Counted from the first letter of the stretch, positions 28,371 through 39,761 are shown. The stretch: DNA of 64,000 bases from Chloroflexales bacterium ZM16-3 (GCA_004138175.2 RYFE02000008.1:110876-174875); one strand, 5' to 3'. The notes: generated by a model from the letters alone, not told the origin. Made by a program: numbers and translations.

Positions 28371-29633
28371 TCAATACAGCCACTCCTCAATATGATACAG
28401 CGCCACGCGCGCCCCGCCCCCCACCGCCGCCCGCGCCCCGGCCAGCAGCTCGACGAGCTGGGCGTCGAGGGCGGGCTGGCTGAGCGGCTCGACGCGCAGC
28501 TCGCGCGCCCGCTCGGCATAGCCGCCGTCGTCCGGCACGATCAGCGGCGAGATGTACACCATGTCGCCCGCGCCGAGGCCCATCGCCGCCAGCGTCGTGA
28601 TCGACTGCGCCACATGCTGCCGGGCGAGGGTGGCCCCGCCCGGCCCGGCGAGCAGGATCACCCCGACCTGAACCCCCGCCGCCCTGATCCGCTCGACCAT
28701 CGCGACGCACTGCTGCGGCGAGCCGGGCTTGTTGAGCAGGCCGAACACCGCCTCGTCGCCACTCTCCAGCCCGATGTAGACCCGCCGCACCCCGTAGTCG
28801 CGCAGCTCGGCGTACTCCTCCGCCGTCTTCTGCTCGGCACCGAAGATATCCAGGAAGGCATAGAGATCCTGGCCGGGCAGCTCATCGCGCACCACCTCCA
28901 GCAGCTCGCGCAGCCGAGGCTGCGGCACGATCAGGGCGTTGGCATCGCCAAGAAAGACCGAGCGCCGCAGCCCGATCCCGCGCCCGAGCATGGCCTTGAT
29001 CTGCCGGATGTGCTGCCGCAGATCAGACGGCGACTTGATCCGGAAGCGCCGGTCGCGGTAGAAGCTACAGAAGGTGCAGCGGTTCCAGCTACAGCCCTCG
29101 GTCATCTGGAGCACCAGGGCGCGGTACTGGTCGGGCGGCACAATGCTGACCGGCTTGTAGATCGTCTGGAACAGCTGCCGATCGGCCTGGGCGCGAGCCT
29201 CGTCCCAGGCCAGGATCAGATCAAGCCAGCCGCGCAGCTCGTCGCTCAGCGCGTGGGCGACCCCGGCCGCGATGCGGGCCACATGGGCGTGGACGGTGGC
29301 GCGCAGGCGGGCAGCCTCCTCGGCAGGCAGACGCCGCCGGAGCTTAGGCGACTGGGGGGCGGCGACCTTGAGCAAGACATCGCCCGAGAGCCCGAAGCGG
29401 TAGTTCCCGCCGCCGAGGAAGCAGCTCACCGGGCGGCCCTCGCGGTCGAACACGAAGGTCGTGTGCATGTTATCCGAGATCGTCAGCGACCAGGGCTGCG
29501 CGTTGAGGTAGATCGACCCGAGATCCGGGGTGGTCACGACCTGGGCTGCGGGCGCTCTCGACTGGTTATCAATCAATGGTCGCACCTTTTCAATCACCTC
29601 ACGGGCAATCCCACTGCGCAACCCCTGCCACAT
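28371..29633 (-). CDS. Radical SAM protein with CX4CX2C cluster
   Basis: About 420 residues from the ATG at 29633. The radical SAM cluster is CSWNRCTFC near residue 180, that is CX4CX2C, followed by SFYRDRRFRIKS. Later strands show RRSVFLGDANALI, YIGLESGDEAVFGLLNK and VGVILLAGPGGATLARQH, typical of Elp3/HemN-like SAM barrels. An N-terminal region (about 1-115) precedes the barrel. The reaction is unknown. The frame extends upstream to 29699, but that stretch contains the tRNA-Arg terminator hairpin, so an internal start is more credible. No strong Shine-Dalgarno sequence is seen. Confidence 0.83.
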   Translation of the reverse strand: MWQGLRSGIAREVIEKVRPLIDNQSRAPAAQVVTTPDLGSIYLNAQPWSLTISDNMHTTFVFDREGRPVSCFLGGGNYRFGLSGDVLLKVAAPQSPKLRRRLPAEEAARLRATVHAHVARIAAGVAHALSDELRGWLDLILAWDEARAQADRQLFQTIYKPVSIVPPDQYRALVLQMTEGCSWNRCTFCSFYRDRRFRIKSPSDLRQHIRQIKAMLGRGIGLRRSVFLGDANALIVPQPRLRELLEVVRDELPGQDLYAFLDIFGAEQKTAEEYAELRDYGVRRVYIGLESGDEAVFGLLNKPGSPQQCVAMVERIRAAGVQVGVILLAGPGGATLARQHVAQSITTLAAMGLGAGDMVYISPLIVPDDGGYAERARELRVEPLSQPALDAQLVELLAGARAAVGGGARVALYHIEEWLY

Positions 29634-29660
29634 GCCACATGAAGCCTTGTCTACGGGACA

Positions 29661-29694
29661 GAAAAACGCGGCACCCGCAGTGCGGGTGCCGCGT
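29661..29694 (-). terminator. Intrinsic terminator of tRNA-Arg
   Basis: On the minus strand a 14-bp perfect stem (ACGCGGCACCCGCA paired with TGCGGGTGCCGCGT, one-base loop) is followed by TTTTT. It lies nine bases after the tRNA 3' end. Confidence 0.85.
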
Positions 29695-29702
29695 CCCAAC
29701 GC

Positions 29703-29779
29703 TGGCGGGGCTGGCCCGACTCGAACGGGCGACTAACGACTTAGAAGGTCGCTGCTCTATCCAACTGAGCTACAGCCCC
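29703..29779 (-). tRNA. tRNA-Arg (anticodon TCT)
   Basis: 77 bases including an encoded CCA. Acceptor stem GGGGCTG pairs with CAGCCCC; D arm GCTCAGTTGGATAGAGC; anticodon loop CTTCTAA with TCT; T arm GCCCGTTCGAGTCGGGC. It reads AGA codons (and AGG by wobble). It is followed by its own terminator and precedes the radical SAM gene. Confidence 0.97.
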
Positions 29780-29912
29780 GTATGCCGCTTACTATACCCA
29801 AGCCGGGCCAGTTTGGCAACTCTCTCGCGGCCGGCGGATACGGCCCCTTAATTGCGCTGTGCTAGGATCGGCGTGGCACACATGCTCCCCCAACACTCTA
29901 TAAGGCAGGCCC

Positions 29913-30317
29913 ATGGATCGCTTCAGCCGACAGATCTCCCAGCTCAAAGCCGCTATCGCCCGCTCCGAGGTTGCCCCCGCACTGCTGCTGCTCGGGGCGC
30001 TTCCGGGAGCGGCCCTCTTCTCCCTCCTTGGCGCGCAGATGATGACCAGCCTGCTCGCCGGGCTCGCTGTCGGCATGCTTCTGATCGGCGCTATCCTCTC
30101 CGCCGCCATGCCCAGCATCTGGTCGCAGCAGCGGGCTACGCTGATCAGCGCCGCTCTGCTCGCCTACGCCTGCGGCACCCACGCCGCGATCTACCGGCTC
30201 GTCCTCCCCTCAGATCAGGCCGCCGCCTTCGATCAGATGGCCGGCCTGGCCATCCTCTCCCTCGGCGCACTCGCTGCGGTCGGCCACGCTATCTGGCGTG
30301 CTATCCCTCGGCGCTAG
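29913..30317 (+). CDS. Small membrane protein of unknown function
   Basis: 134 residues. After an amphipathic, charged N-terminus (MDRFSRQISQLKAAIARSE) there are about four hydrophobic segments: PALLLLGALPGAALFSLLGA, SLLAGLAVGMLLIGAILSAA, ATLISAALLAYACGTHAAI and LAILSLGALAAVGHAI. The C-terminus is RRR-rich (IPRR). I recognise no family. The plus-strand start ATG has no strong ribosome site (GGCAGGCCC only). It is followed by an inverted repeat of GACCGACGACC words (30346-30385). Coding is supported by codon pattern and hydrophobic periodicity only. Confidence 0.6.
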   Translation: MDRFSRQISQLKAAIARSEVAPALLLLGALPGAALFSLLGAQMMTSLLAGLAVGMLLIGAILSAAMPSIWSQQRATLISAALLAYACGTHAAIYRLVLPSDQAAAFDQMAGLAILSLGALAAVGHAIWRAIPRR

Positions 30318-30345
30318 ATCGCGTCTCTGGCGGCATGTCTCCCCG

Positions 30346-30385
30346 CGACGACCGACGACCGACAGCTGTCGGTCGTCGGTCGTTG
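30346..30385. terminator. 20-bp near-perfect palindrome of GACGACC words
   Basis: Arm CGACGACCGACGACCGACAG and its inverse meet without a loop, with one mismatch. It lies after the small membrane protein gene and 29 bases upstream of the acnA -10 box. It may insulate the two units. Confidence 0.5.
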
Positions 30386-30410
30386 GTCATCCAGATGCTG
30401 TATCCCTGCG

Positions 30411-30419
30411 TGCTATAAT
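30411..30419 (+). promoter_or_regulatory. acnA promoter, extended -10
   Basis: TGC-TATAAT at 30411-30419, with no good -35 box at 17 bases. The leader is about 63 bases and ends in AGAGGAG eight bases before the ATG. Confidence 0.65.
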
Positions 30420-30488
30420 CAGTGCTGCCATTCACTATCCTCCTATATAGCAAAGACGCCCCTCATAGACGTCAGAGGAGACACCTGT

Positions 30489-33209
<2,721 letters not shown>

Positions 33210-33221
33210 TCACACCCTTCC

Positions 33222-33269
33222 TCAAAATAAAGGCTTGGCTAGCTTCGCTGGCCAAGCCTTTATTTTTGA
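33222..33269. terminator. Bidirectional terminator hairpin between acnA and a convergent sugar-binding protein gene
   Basis: Arms with AAATAAAGGCTTGGC and GCCAAGCCTTTATTT, ending in TTTTTGA on the plus strand and TTTTGAG on the minus strand. The T-runs on both sides suit a two-way intrinsic terminator. Confidence 0.8.
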
Positions 33270-34606
33270 ATAATCATCGCCCCCTGGGCATCCTGCGCCG
33301 CATCATAGAGCGCCAGCGAGATATCGAGGTTCGGGTCGCGGATCACCCGGTCGAGCAGCTTGCTCACCGCCGGCTCGCCCGCCGTCGGCCAGATCGGCAT
33401 CGAGATATAGGCGCGGGGCGCTAGGTAGTTCAGCTCGTTTAGCCAGACCCCATCGATCGGGTCTGCGGTCATGCCCGCCGCCTCGGCCACCGAGCGCACC
33501 GTGGGCAGCGCCCAGTCCTTCCAGACCTGTGCGCCCGGCTCGCCGGCGTAGAAGCGCAGGAAGCGCCAGGCAGCGTCCTGGTGCTGGCTGAGCGCCGAGA
33601 TGCCGAAGCCGCCCCAGAGCAGGATGTTCGCTCGCCGCCGGTCGGTGGGCAGCCCCACCACGCCCAGTTCGATGTCCGGGTTTGTGCGCAGCTTGGCCAG
33701 CGGCCAGCGCCCGAAGAGCAGCATCGCGGCGGCCCCGCTGGCGAACTGGTTGTTGTTCGGGTCGAAGGGGTTCAGGCTCTCGGTGATCGGCGCGATATGG
33801 TACATGTGGTAGAGATCGCTGTAGAACTGGAGCGCCTCGGTGTTCTGCGGCGAGTCCATGTAGCCGATAAAGCCGAGCCCGTCGGCGCTGACCAGCTGCC
33901 CGCCCGCCGAGGCCGACCAGTACTCGAAGTTGGGTGCCCACGACCCGGGCAGCTGCGCGCCCCAGATATCGGTCTGCCCGTCGCCGTTGGTGTCCTTCGT
34001 CAGAGCCTGCGCCGTGGCCAGGAACTCCTCCCAGGTCCAGCCGTCCTGCGGGTAGGCCACGCCGAAGCGGTCGAAGATCTTCTTATTGTAGTAGACGGCC
34101 AGGGGCGTGTAGTCCTTGGGCAGCAAGTACTGCTTGCCGGCCCACTTGCCCGGATCAAGCACGCCCGGTAGGTAGATGCTGGTGTCGAGGGGGAACTCCG
34201 CGCCTGCGATCAGCCCGTCCAGCGGCAGGAAGGCCCCGCTCTCAACGAAGGAGGGCACGGCGTCGTCACCGATCTGGAGCAAGTCGGACGGGTTTCCAGA
34301 GGCGATCTGGTCGCGGATGATCTGGTAGTAGTCACCGCTGCCGACCGGCTCCAGCTGCACCTGGATGTCGGGGTTCTCGGCCTCGAAGCGGGCGATGATC
34401 TCGTTATGTGGCTGGAGCCCATCCCCGCTGTCGCCCGTGCCGACGCGCAGCAGGATCTTCCCGCTGTCGGGCGAGGGAGTGGCGGGGACGCTTGTCGCCT
34501 CGGTGACTGGAGTGGCATCGGTGGCGGCGCTCTGCGGCTGGCCGCAGGCGGCGATCAGCGCGGTAATCAGAACGAACCAGATCAACCGGAATGCTCGCGA
34601 TGACAC
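33260..34606 (-). CDS. ABC transporter sugar-binding lipoprotein (SBP family 1)
   Basis: 448 residues from GTG 34606 (GAGGGGG just upstream); a GTG at 34639 would give an eleven-residue longer N-terminus. Lipobox ITALIAAC (C21) is followed by a Thr/Pro linker, then the family 1 solute-binding fold: EIIARFEAENPDIQVQLEPV, DLLQIGDDAVPSFVESGAFL, YYNKKIFDRFGVAYPQDGWT and AAMLFGRWPLAKLR. It should capture a sugar or related solute outside the membrane. No permease or ATPase genes adjoin it, so its transporter partners are elsewhere. The gene faces acnA with a shared terminator. Confidence 0.9.
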   Translation of the reverse strand: MSSRAFRLIWFVLITALIAACGQPQSAATDATPVTEATSVPATPSPDSGKILLRVGTGDSGDGLQPHNEIIARFEAENPDIQVQLEPVGSGDYYQIIRDQIASGNPSDLLQIGDDAVPSFVESGAFLPLDGLIAGAEFPLDTSIYLPGVLDPGKWAGKQYLLPKDYTPLAVYYNKKIFDRFGVAYPQDGWTWEEFLATAQALTKDTNGDGQTDIWGAQLPGSWAPNFEYWSASAGGQLVSADGLGFIGYMDSPQNTEALQFYSDLYHMYHIAPITESLNPFDPNNNQFASGAAAMLLFGRWPLAKLRTNPDIELGVVGLPTDRRRANILLWGGFGISALSQHQDAAWRFLRFYAGEPGAQVWKDWALPTVRSVAEAAGMTADPIDGVWLNELNYLAPRAYISMPIWPTAGEPAVSKLLDRVIRDPNLDISLALYDAAQDAQGAMIIQK

Positions 34607-34887
34607 GGCCCCCTCGCTCTCTAGCCTCGTGGCCAACACCTCAATTGCTCAGCCCTCATTGTACCGTATATGTGTCGCCCGGCACGCACCTTGCTAATCT
34701 TGGCGGTATCGCCCGGCGGCTCAATCCGCAGGCTTTTGAGCCTTGTCTACCTGCTTTTAACTGTCCTGATACGCCGCTCATCTTCGCAGAAGATCTTCTC
34801 AGGCTCCTTTCGCTTATCCCTCAGCGCGACTTAACGTCCGTACAATCGTGATCTGGGCCGCGCAGCGGTACCATAGTTTCATCAAAC

Positions 34888-34958
34888 GACCCACAGCGGG
34901 TCCGGGGCAATCGCCCCGTAGTAATACCTCTTCCAGCCGACGCCAGCGCGGCGTCGGC
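34888..34958 (+). promoter_or_regulatory. Structured leader with three consecutive hairpins
   Basis: In the 387-base gap before 34994: GACCC/GGGTC (34888-34902), GGGGC/GCCCC (34904-34917) and GCCGACGCC/GGCGTCGGC (34936-34958), then GGAGG before the start. A TACAAT at about 34841 could be the promoter. The rest of the gap (34607-34835) holds nothing I recognise. I could not match the leader to a known riboswitch. Confidence 0.4.
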
Positions 34959-34993
34959 CAGGAGGGGAACAGACATGCAGATGGAGGATCACC

Positions 34994-35863
34994 ATGAAAA
35001 AGGGATTTATCGGCGTCGCTCTCGCCCTGGCCGCCACGGCCCTGATCAGCATCCAGCCGCTCCTAGCCGCCCCGGCGATCAGCAATAGCTCCTTCCAGCG
35101 CGTCTGGAACCGTCAGGATCTGCCCGTCGCCCAGGGGCTCACCGACCGCTCGTGGACCTGGGGCCCCGCCCCGATCAGCGAGACTGTGCGCGAGGATTAT
35201 GTCGAGGGCGTTGACAGCAAGCGCACGGTGCAGTACTTCGACAAGAGCCGCATGGAGATCAATGACCCGACCGCCGACCAGAACAGCCAGTGGTATGTGA
35301 CCAACGGCCTGCTGCCGATCGAGATGATGACCGGGCGCATGCAGGTGGGCAACAGCCGCTTTGACTACAAGGGGCCGGCGCGCATCTCCGCCATCGGCGA
35401 CCCCGGCAACTTCCCGACCTACGCCGACATGCTGCCGCTCTACCAGAGCCCTGGCACGGTGAATCCCAACGACCTGGGCAAGCCGGCCACCGGCTATCTG
35501 AACACCGACGGCTCGATCAGCGGCTTTAACGACTTTGTCAACGACCCGAAGACTATCCTTGTGCAGGGCGAGAACGGCCACGGCGTGGCCAAGGTCTTCA
35601 TCGACTATATGAACCAGCAGGGCCTGATCTCCAACGGCAGCCGCAACACGATGGGACAGGTCTACGACCCGCTGTTCGTCTTCGGCTACCCGGTGACGGG
35701 CGCCTTCTGGGTGAAGGCCAATGTGGCCGGCAAGGAGGTGCCGATCCTCTTCCAGGTCTTCGAGCGCCGTGTGCTGACCTATAACCCGGCCAACCCGGCG
35801 GCCTTCCAGGTGGAGATGGGCAACGTCGGCCAGCACTACTACGAGTGGAGGTATGGGAAGTAG
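34994..35863 (+). CDS. Secreted protein of a Chloroflexia-type family of unknown function
   Basis: 289 residues with signal peptide (residues 1-26, ending LLAAPA); GGAGG seven bases before the ATG. The mature part shows FQRVWNRQDLPVAQG, RSWTWGPAP, RTVQYFDKSRMEINDP, VTNGLLPIEMMTGRMQVG, a central variable part, then FERRVLTYNPANPAAFQVEM and GNVGQHYYEWRYG at the end. I know this pattern from many secreted Chloroflexota proteins of unknown function, often found in several paralogues. No catalytic motif is apparent. It may be a cell-surface or extracellular matrix protein; that is speculation. It is probably monocistronic. Confidence 0.85.
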   Translation: MKKGFIGVALALAATALISIQPLLAAPAISNSSFQRVWNRQDLPVAQGLTDRSWTWGPAPISETVREDYVEGVDSKRTVQYFDKSRMEINDPTADQNSQWYVTNGLLPIEMMTGRMQVGNSRFDYKGPARISAIGDPGNFPTYADMLPLYQSPGTVNPNDLGKPATGYLNTDGSISGFNDFVNDPKTILVQGENGHGVAKVFIDYMNQQGLISNGSRNTMGQVYDPLFVFGYPVTGAFWVKANVAGKEVPILFQVFERRVLTYNPANPAAFQVEMGNVGQHYYEWRYGK

Positions 35864-35885
35864 CACTATCGGCGCGCATCCCTCT

Positions 35886-35918
35886 GCCCCCCTCTCCCGC
35901 AACCTGGGAGAGGGGGGC
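35886..35918. repeat. CCCCTCTCCC hairpin fragment
   Basis: CCCCCCTCTCCCGCAACCTG followed by GGAGAGGGGGG; the same hairpin type as the elements in 2926-3181. It lies after the secreted protein gene. Confidence 0.6.
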
Positions 35919-36029
35919 ATTCGCAGGGTGGCGAAGCGGCATCGCCATCATAATTGGTAGCCAACTAGGTATGATAGAATCCGGGTGAGTCTGTCATCGA
36001 AACCCCGCACTACCGAGAAGGCAGCGCCG

Positions 36030-37892
36030 ATGTCTCACCCCTCGCTCTTCATCCCGCTCCTCCTGATCACGCTGCTCGCCGTCATCGTCCCCGTTGTTGT
36101 CAGCCGTATCCGCCCGGTGCGCCTGCCGATTGTTGTCGGCGAGATCCTGGCCGGCATCATCATCGGCAAGAGCGGGCTCAACCTGGTGCAGCCCCAGGCC
36201 ACGCTTGACTTCCTGGCCCAGTTCGGCTTTGTCTTCCTGATGTTCCTCTCGGGCCTGGAGGTGAACCCGAGCGCCCTGTTCGTGGACAGCGCGGGCGATG
36301 GCCGCCCGCGCTGGCAGCGCCCGCTGCCCCTGGCGGTGATCACCTTTCTGCTCACCCTGACCCTCGCCATCGGCTGCGGGTTCCTCTTCACCCGCATGGG
36401 CCTGGCCCGCGACGCCGTGCTGATGGGGCTGATCCTCAGCACCACCTCGCTCGGCATCGTTGTGCCGGTGCTCAAGGAGCGCGGCATCACCGCCAGCCCC
36501 TACGGGCAGACCCTGCTGATCATGGCGATGGTGAGCGACTTCGTCACCCTGCTGCTGCTCAGCCTGGATGTGGCCATCCTTAGCCGCGGGCTCACCCTCG
36601 ACATCCTGCTCTTCTCGCTGCTGCTCGGGCTGTTCGTCTTCTCGACCCGCCTGGGCCAGTGGACGAGCAAGGTGCCGGGGCTACAGCGGATCTGGTCGGA
36701 GCTCTCGCACGCCACGGCCCAGATCCCGGTGCGCGGCGCCTTCGCCCTGATGATCGCCTGGGTTGTGCTGGCCGAGGGCCTCGGCGTTGAGGTCATCCTG
36801 GGGGCCTTCTTCGCCGGGGCGATCATCAGCATCAGCACGCCGCAGGGCGACCCGGCGCTCCACGAGAAGCTGGACGCGATCGGCTACGGGTTCTTCATCC
36901 CGATCTTCTTCATTATGGTCGGCGCAAACTTCGACCTGCGGGCGCTGCTGGTCTCGCCTGCCGCCCTGTTTCTGGTGCCCCTGCTGATCGTCGCGGCCTA
37001 TCTGGTGAAGCTGATCCCGGCCATGCTGCTGCGCACGATCTTCCCCTGGCGCGAGACCTTGGCCGCCGGGGCGCTGCTCTCCTCGCGCCTCTCGCTGATC
37101 ATCGCCGCCTCGGCGATTGCGCTCAACCTGAACCTGATCACCACCGCCACCAACGCCGCGATCATCCTAGTATCCCTGGTCACATGCACGCTCTCGCCGA
37201 TCCTCTTCGGGCGCATCCTGCCGCCGCCGGTCGAGGTGCGGCGCAGCGGCATGATCATCATCGGCACCAACCAGATGGCCCAGATGCTCGGCGGGCGCCT
37301 GCGCAGATCCGATGAGACAGTTACCTTTGTCGGCTTCGACCAGGGCCAGCTTGAGTACCTGCGCCAGCAGGGCTACCCGGTGGTGACTGGCCCGCCCGAT
37401 GACCCGGCGGTGCTCAAGGCGGCATGCGCCTCGAAGAGCCGCGCGGTGCTGGTGCTCTCGACCCACTATGAGCAGAGCCTGTCCGCCTGTCGCATCGCCC
37501 GCGACACCTTCCATGTGCCGACGATTATCTCCAGGGTGGACGACCCGGCCTATGTCAGTAGCTTCGAGGATCTGGGCGTGCGAGTGATCCAGCCGGCCCT
37601 GTCCACCGCACTGGCCATGGAGGGTGCCCTGCACTTCCCGGCCGCCTTCAACATGCTCCAGAACCGCGAGGATGGCGTGGAATTGACCGACCTGCCCTTG
37701 CAGAACGGCGCGCTGCACGGTCGCTCGCTGCGCCACCTGCGACTGCCCGGCAACGCCCTGATCATCGGGGTGCGCCGGGGCGGCGAAGTGATTGTGCCCC
37801 ACGGCGACACCACCCTGCGCCTCGGCGACACGCTGATGCTGCTGGGCAGCCCCGACGCCCTGCGCGACGCGCGCGCCTGGATCGAGGGATGA
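36030..37892 (+). CDS. Cation:proton antiporter with RCK regulatory domains (KefB-like)
   Basis: 620 residues from ATG 36030, chosen for GAGAAGG eight bases upstream; a GTG at 35985 is also in frame. About twelve membrane helices (residues 8-400) form a Na/H-exchanger-type (CPA2) domain: RLPIVVGEILAGIIIGKSGL, FLMFLSGLEVNP and ILSTTSLGIVVPVLKERG. A TrkA-N domain (from about 405, MIIIGTNQMAQMLGGRLRRS) and a TrkA-C domain (about 545-615) follow. This is the KefB/KefC-like layout for potassium or sodium exchange with protons. The ion is not certain. It is followed by the hairpin repeat 37898-37971. Confidence 0.9.
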   Translation: MSHPSLFIPLLLITLLAVIVPVVVSRIRPVRLPIVVGEILAGIIIGKSGLNLVQPQATLDFLAQFGFVFLMFLSGLEVNPSALFVDSAGDGRPRWQRPLPLAVITFLLTLTLAIGCGFLFTRMGLARDAVLMGLILSTTSLGIVVPVLKERGITASPYGQTLLIMAMVSDFVTLLLLSLDVAILSRGLTLDILLFSLLLGLFVFSTRLGQWTSKVPGLQRIWSELSHATAQIPVRGAFALMIAWVVLAEGLGVEVILGAFFAGAIISISTPQGDPALHEKLDAIGYGFFIPIFFIMVGANFDLRALLVSPAALFLVPLLIVAAYLVKLIPAMLLRTIFPWRETLAAGALLSSRLSLIIAASAIALNLNLITTATNAAIILVSLVTCTLSPILFGRILPPPVEVRRSGMIIIGTNQMAQMLGGRLRRSDETVTFVGFDQGQLEYLRQQGYPVVTGPPDDPAVLKAACASKSRAVLVLSTHYEQSLSACRIARDTFHVPTIISRVDDPAYVSSFEDLGVRVIQPALSTALAMEGALHFPAAFNMLQNREDGVELTDLPLQNGALHGRSLRHLRLPGNALIIGVRRGGEVIVPHGDTTLRLGDTLMLLGSPDALRDARAWIEG

Positions 37893-37897
37893 TTCCT

Positions 37898-37992
37898 TTA
37901 TGTTGGGGTTGGGCGGCTACGCCGCCCAACCCCAACATAAAAGGGCGCGGGGGCGGCTGCGCCGCCCCCGCATCCCCACCAGGAATGTGTCT
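37898..37992. repeat. GC-rich double hairpin repeat (relative of 19278-19424)
   Basis: First hairpin 37898-37940 has a 20-bp stem (TTATGTTGGGGTTGGGCGGC arm). The second, 37947-37971, is GCGGGGGCGGC-TGC-GCCGCCCCCGC, followed by ATCCCCACCAGGA. It lies between the convergent antiporter and lgt genes and may terminate both. The terminal inverted repeats of the 147-bp element are absent. Confidence 0.75.
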
Positions 37993-37996
37993 CGAT

Positions 37997-38908
37997 CTAG
38001 CTCTGAAGCGCTTGGCCGTTATCCTCAGTGGTCAGCTCGGGCTCGGGTGACAGGGGCTTGCGGTGGTTGATCGCTATCGCCACGGCGCAGGCCAGGATCA
38101 GCGCCAGGCTCACCAGTTGGGCTACCCGCAGCGAGCCGGGGCACTCCCCGCCCACGCCGTTCAGGCACAGGCTGTCGGTGCGCAGCCCCTCGATCCAGAA
38201 GCGCCCGGCCGAGTAGATCATCCCGTAGAGGAAGATGACATCGCCGGGGCGCAGCCAGCGCCGCCCGGCGGGCGCGCCGTAGCCGAAGCGCCTGTCGGCC
38301 CAGAGCAGCAGCAGGCCGCCGGTCACATCCCACACCGACTCATAGAGGAAGGTAGCGTGGAAGAGCGTGTCGGCGGGGTACTGCTGCATATCCGTGTAGG
38401 GCGGCAGCCGCCGGTCGGCGTCGATCCGCACGCCGAAGGGCAGGCTGGTCGGGCGGCCGTATGCTTCCTGGTTGAAGAAGTTGCCCCAGCGACCGATGCC
38501 CTGGGCGATCAGGAAGCCCGGCGCGACCATGTCCACCCACGGCCAGAAGCGCAGCTTGGCGTAGCGCGTGTAGATCACCGCCGCGAGGATGGCCCCGACG
38601 AGCGAGCCGTGAACCGCCAGGCCGCCGGTGGTCAGGTTAAACGCGCTGATCGGGTCGCCGGCGAAGCGCTCCCACTCGAAGGCAACATAGTAGATCCGGG
38701 CGCCGGCGATGCCCATCACCAGGCCGAGCATCAGCTGGTTCCAGACGTGGTCGGGGTCGATCCCACGGGCCACCGCCCGGCGCGCGGCCAGCCAGGCGGC
38801 GAACATGGCGCCCGACATAATGATCACGCCGTACCAGCGTACGGCGATCGGTAGGCCGAAGAGGTTGATCTGGAACAGGAACGGGCTAAACGGCGGGTAG
38901 AGGGCCAT
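37997..38908 (-). CDS. lgt: Prolipoprotein diacylglyceryl transferase
   Basis: 303 residues, integral membrane enzyme that attaches diacylglycerol to the lipobox cysteine of exported lipoproteins. The Lgt signature is present as GRWGNFFNQEAYGRP near residue 138. HGSLVGAILAAVIYTRY and GARIYYVAFEWE are further conserved stretches, and there are about seven membrane helices. It serves the many lipoproteins in this window (14103, 19524, 33260, 41612, 45567, 49191). It follows purQ on the same strand with a 28-bp palindrome between them. Confidence 0.95.
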   Translation of the reverse strand: MALYPPFSPFLFQINLFGLPIAVRWYGVIIMSGAMFAAWLAARRAVARGIDPDHVWNQLMLGLVMGIAGARIYYVAFEWERFAGDPISAFNLTTGGLAVHGSLVGAILAAVIYTRYAKLRFWPWVDMVAPGFLIAQGIGRWGNFFNQEAYGRPTSLPFGVRIDADRRLPPYTDMQQYPADTLFHATFLYESVWDVTGGLLLLWADRRFGYGAPAGRRWLRPGDVIFLYGMIYSAGRFWIEGLRTDSLCLNGVGGECPGSLRVAQLVSLALILACAVAIAINHRKPLSPEPELTTEDNGQALQS

Positions 38909-38919
38909 ATGTATCCCCC

Positions 38920-38947
38920 GTAGGGGCGCATCGCGATGCGCCCCTAC
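38920..38947. repeat. 28-bp perfect palindrome, GTAGGGGCGC family
   Basis: Arm GTAGGGGCGCATCG followed by its reverse complement, between purQ and lgt. Sister of 10529-10556. Confidence 0.8.
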
Positions 38948-38953
38948 AATGTG

Positions 38954-39730
38954 TCATAGTGTCTTCGCGTACGCCACCGCGTTGCGGAAGATCGCCAGCC
39001 CGTCGCCCTCATTGCGCCAGGGCTCACGGGTCCAGCGCGGGTGCTGCTGGGGCGTGATGGCGTTCTCGGGGTGGGGCATCAGGCCCAGGACGTTGCCCTG
39101 GGCGTTGCAGATCCCGGCGATGTCATCATACGACCCATTCGGGTTGGCCGGGTACGCTGCTGGCCCGTCGCCCTCGCCGACATAGCGCAGGGCCACCTGG
39201 CCGCTGGCGCGCAGGTCGTCCAGGGCGCTGTCGTCGGCCAGGGCGATCCGGCCCTCGCCGTGGGCCACCGGCACCTCGATGGTGCGCTCGATGCCACGGG
39301 TGAAGATACAGCGGCTCTGCGGGTCGGCCTGAAGGCGCACCCAGCGACACTCGAAGCGGCCCGAGCAGTTATCGGTGAGGGTGACGGCGGGCGGGCCGTC
39401 GCTCCCCGGCAAGACACCGGCCTTCACCAGCACCTGGAAGCCGTTACAGATACCGATCACCGGGCGGCCATCGGCCACAAAGTCGCGCAACTGATCGCCC
39501 AGGCGGTGGGCCAGATCGACGGCGAGCAGCTTCCCGGCGCCCAGATGGTCGCCGTAAGAGAATCCGCCGGGGATGATCAGCATGGCGTAGTCGCGCAGCT
39601 TCACCGCGCCGTCGGCGACACGGTTGACGTGGACGAGCTCGGGCGTAGCACCAGCGAGCTCGCAGGCCAGGGCGGCGTCAGCATCGCGGTTAATGCCGGG
39701 CGCGCGGAGGATAAGGACCTTGGGTATCAT
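38954..39730 (-). CDS. purQ: Phosphoribosylformylglycinamidine synthase glutaminase subunit
   Basis: 258 residues. It supplies ammonia from glutamine for FGAM synthesis in purine biosynthesis, working with PurL and PurS. The class I glutaminase nucleophile cysteine is near residue 94 in VIGICNGFQVLVKAG, the loop IIPGGFSYGDHLGAG is present, and the His/Glu pair is in GLMPHPENAI near the C-terminus. No purL or purS gene adjoins it in this window. The start ATG has no visible Shine-Dalgarno sequence. It is slightly longer than the usual 225-230 residues of the short form. Confidence 0.94.
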   Translation of the reverse strand: MIPKVLILRAPGINRDADAALACELAGATPELVHVNRVADGAVKLRDYAMLIIPGGFSYGDHLGAGKLLAVDLAHRLGDQLRDFVADGRPVIGICNGFQVLVKAGVLPGSDGPPAVTLTDNCSGRFECRWVRLQADPQSRCIFTRGIERTIEVPVAHGEGRIALADDSALDDLRASGQVALRYVGEGDGPAAYPANPNGSYDDIAGICNAQGNVLGLMPHPENAITPQQHPRWTREPWRNEGDGLAIFRNAVAYAKTL

Positions 39731-39761
39731 ATGGATGTTCTTGGTATCAGATACGTGGGCC

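Noticed and set aside
28254..29642. 462-codon plus-strand frame opposite the radical SAM gene
   Set aside because: The minus-strand frame has the SAM cysteine cluster and barrel motifs. The plus-strand translation has none.
29634..29699. Longer N-terminus for the radical SAM protein
   Set aside because: The extra codons run through the tRNA-Arg intrinsic terminator (29661-29694), so a start after it is more likely.
34888..34958. Known riboswitch (c-di-GMP or cobalamin) in the leader
   Set aside because: Hairpins are present but I cannot find the conserved core bases of either class.
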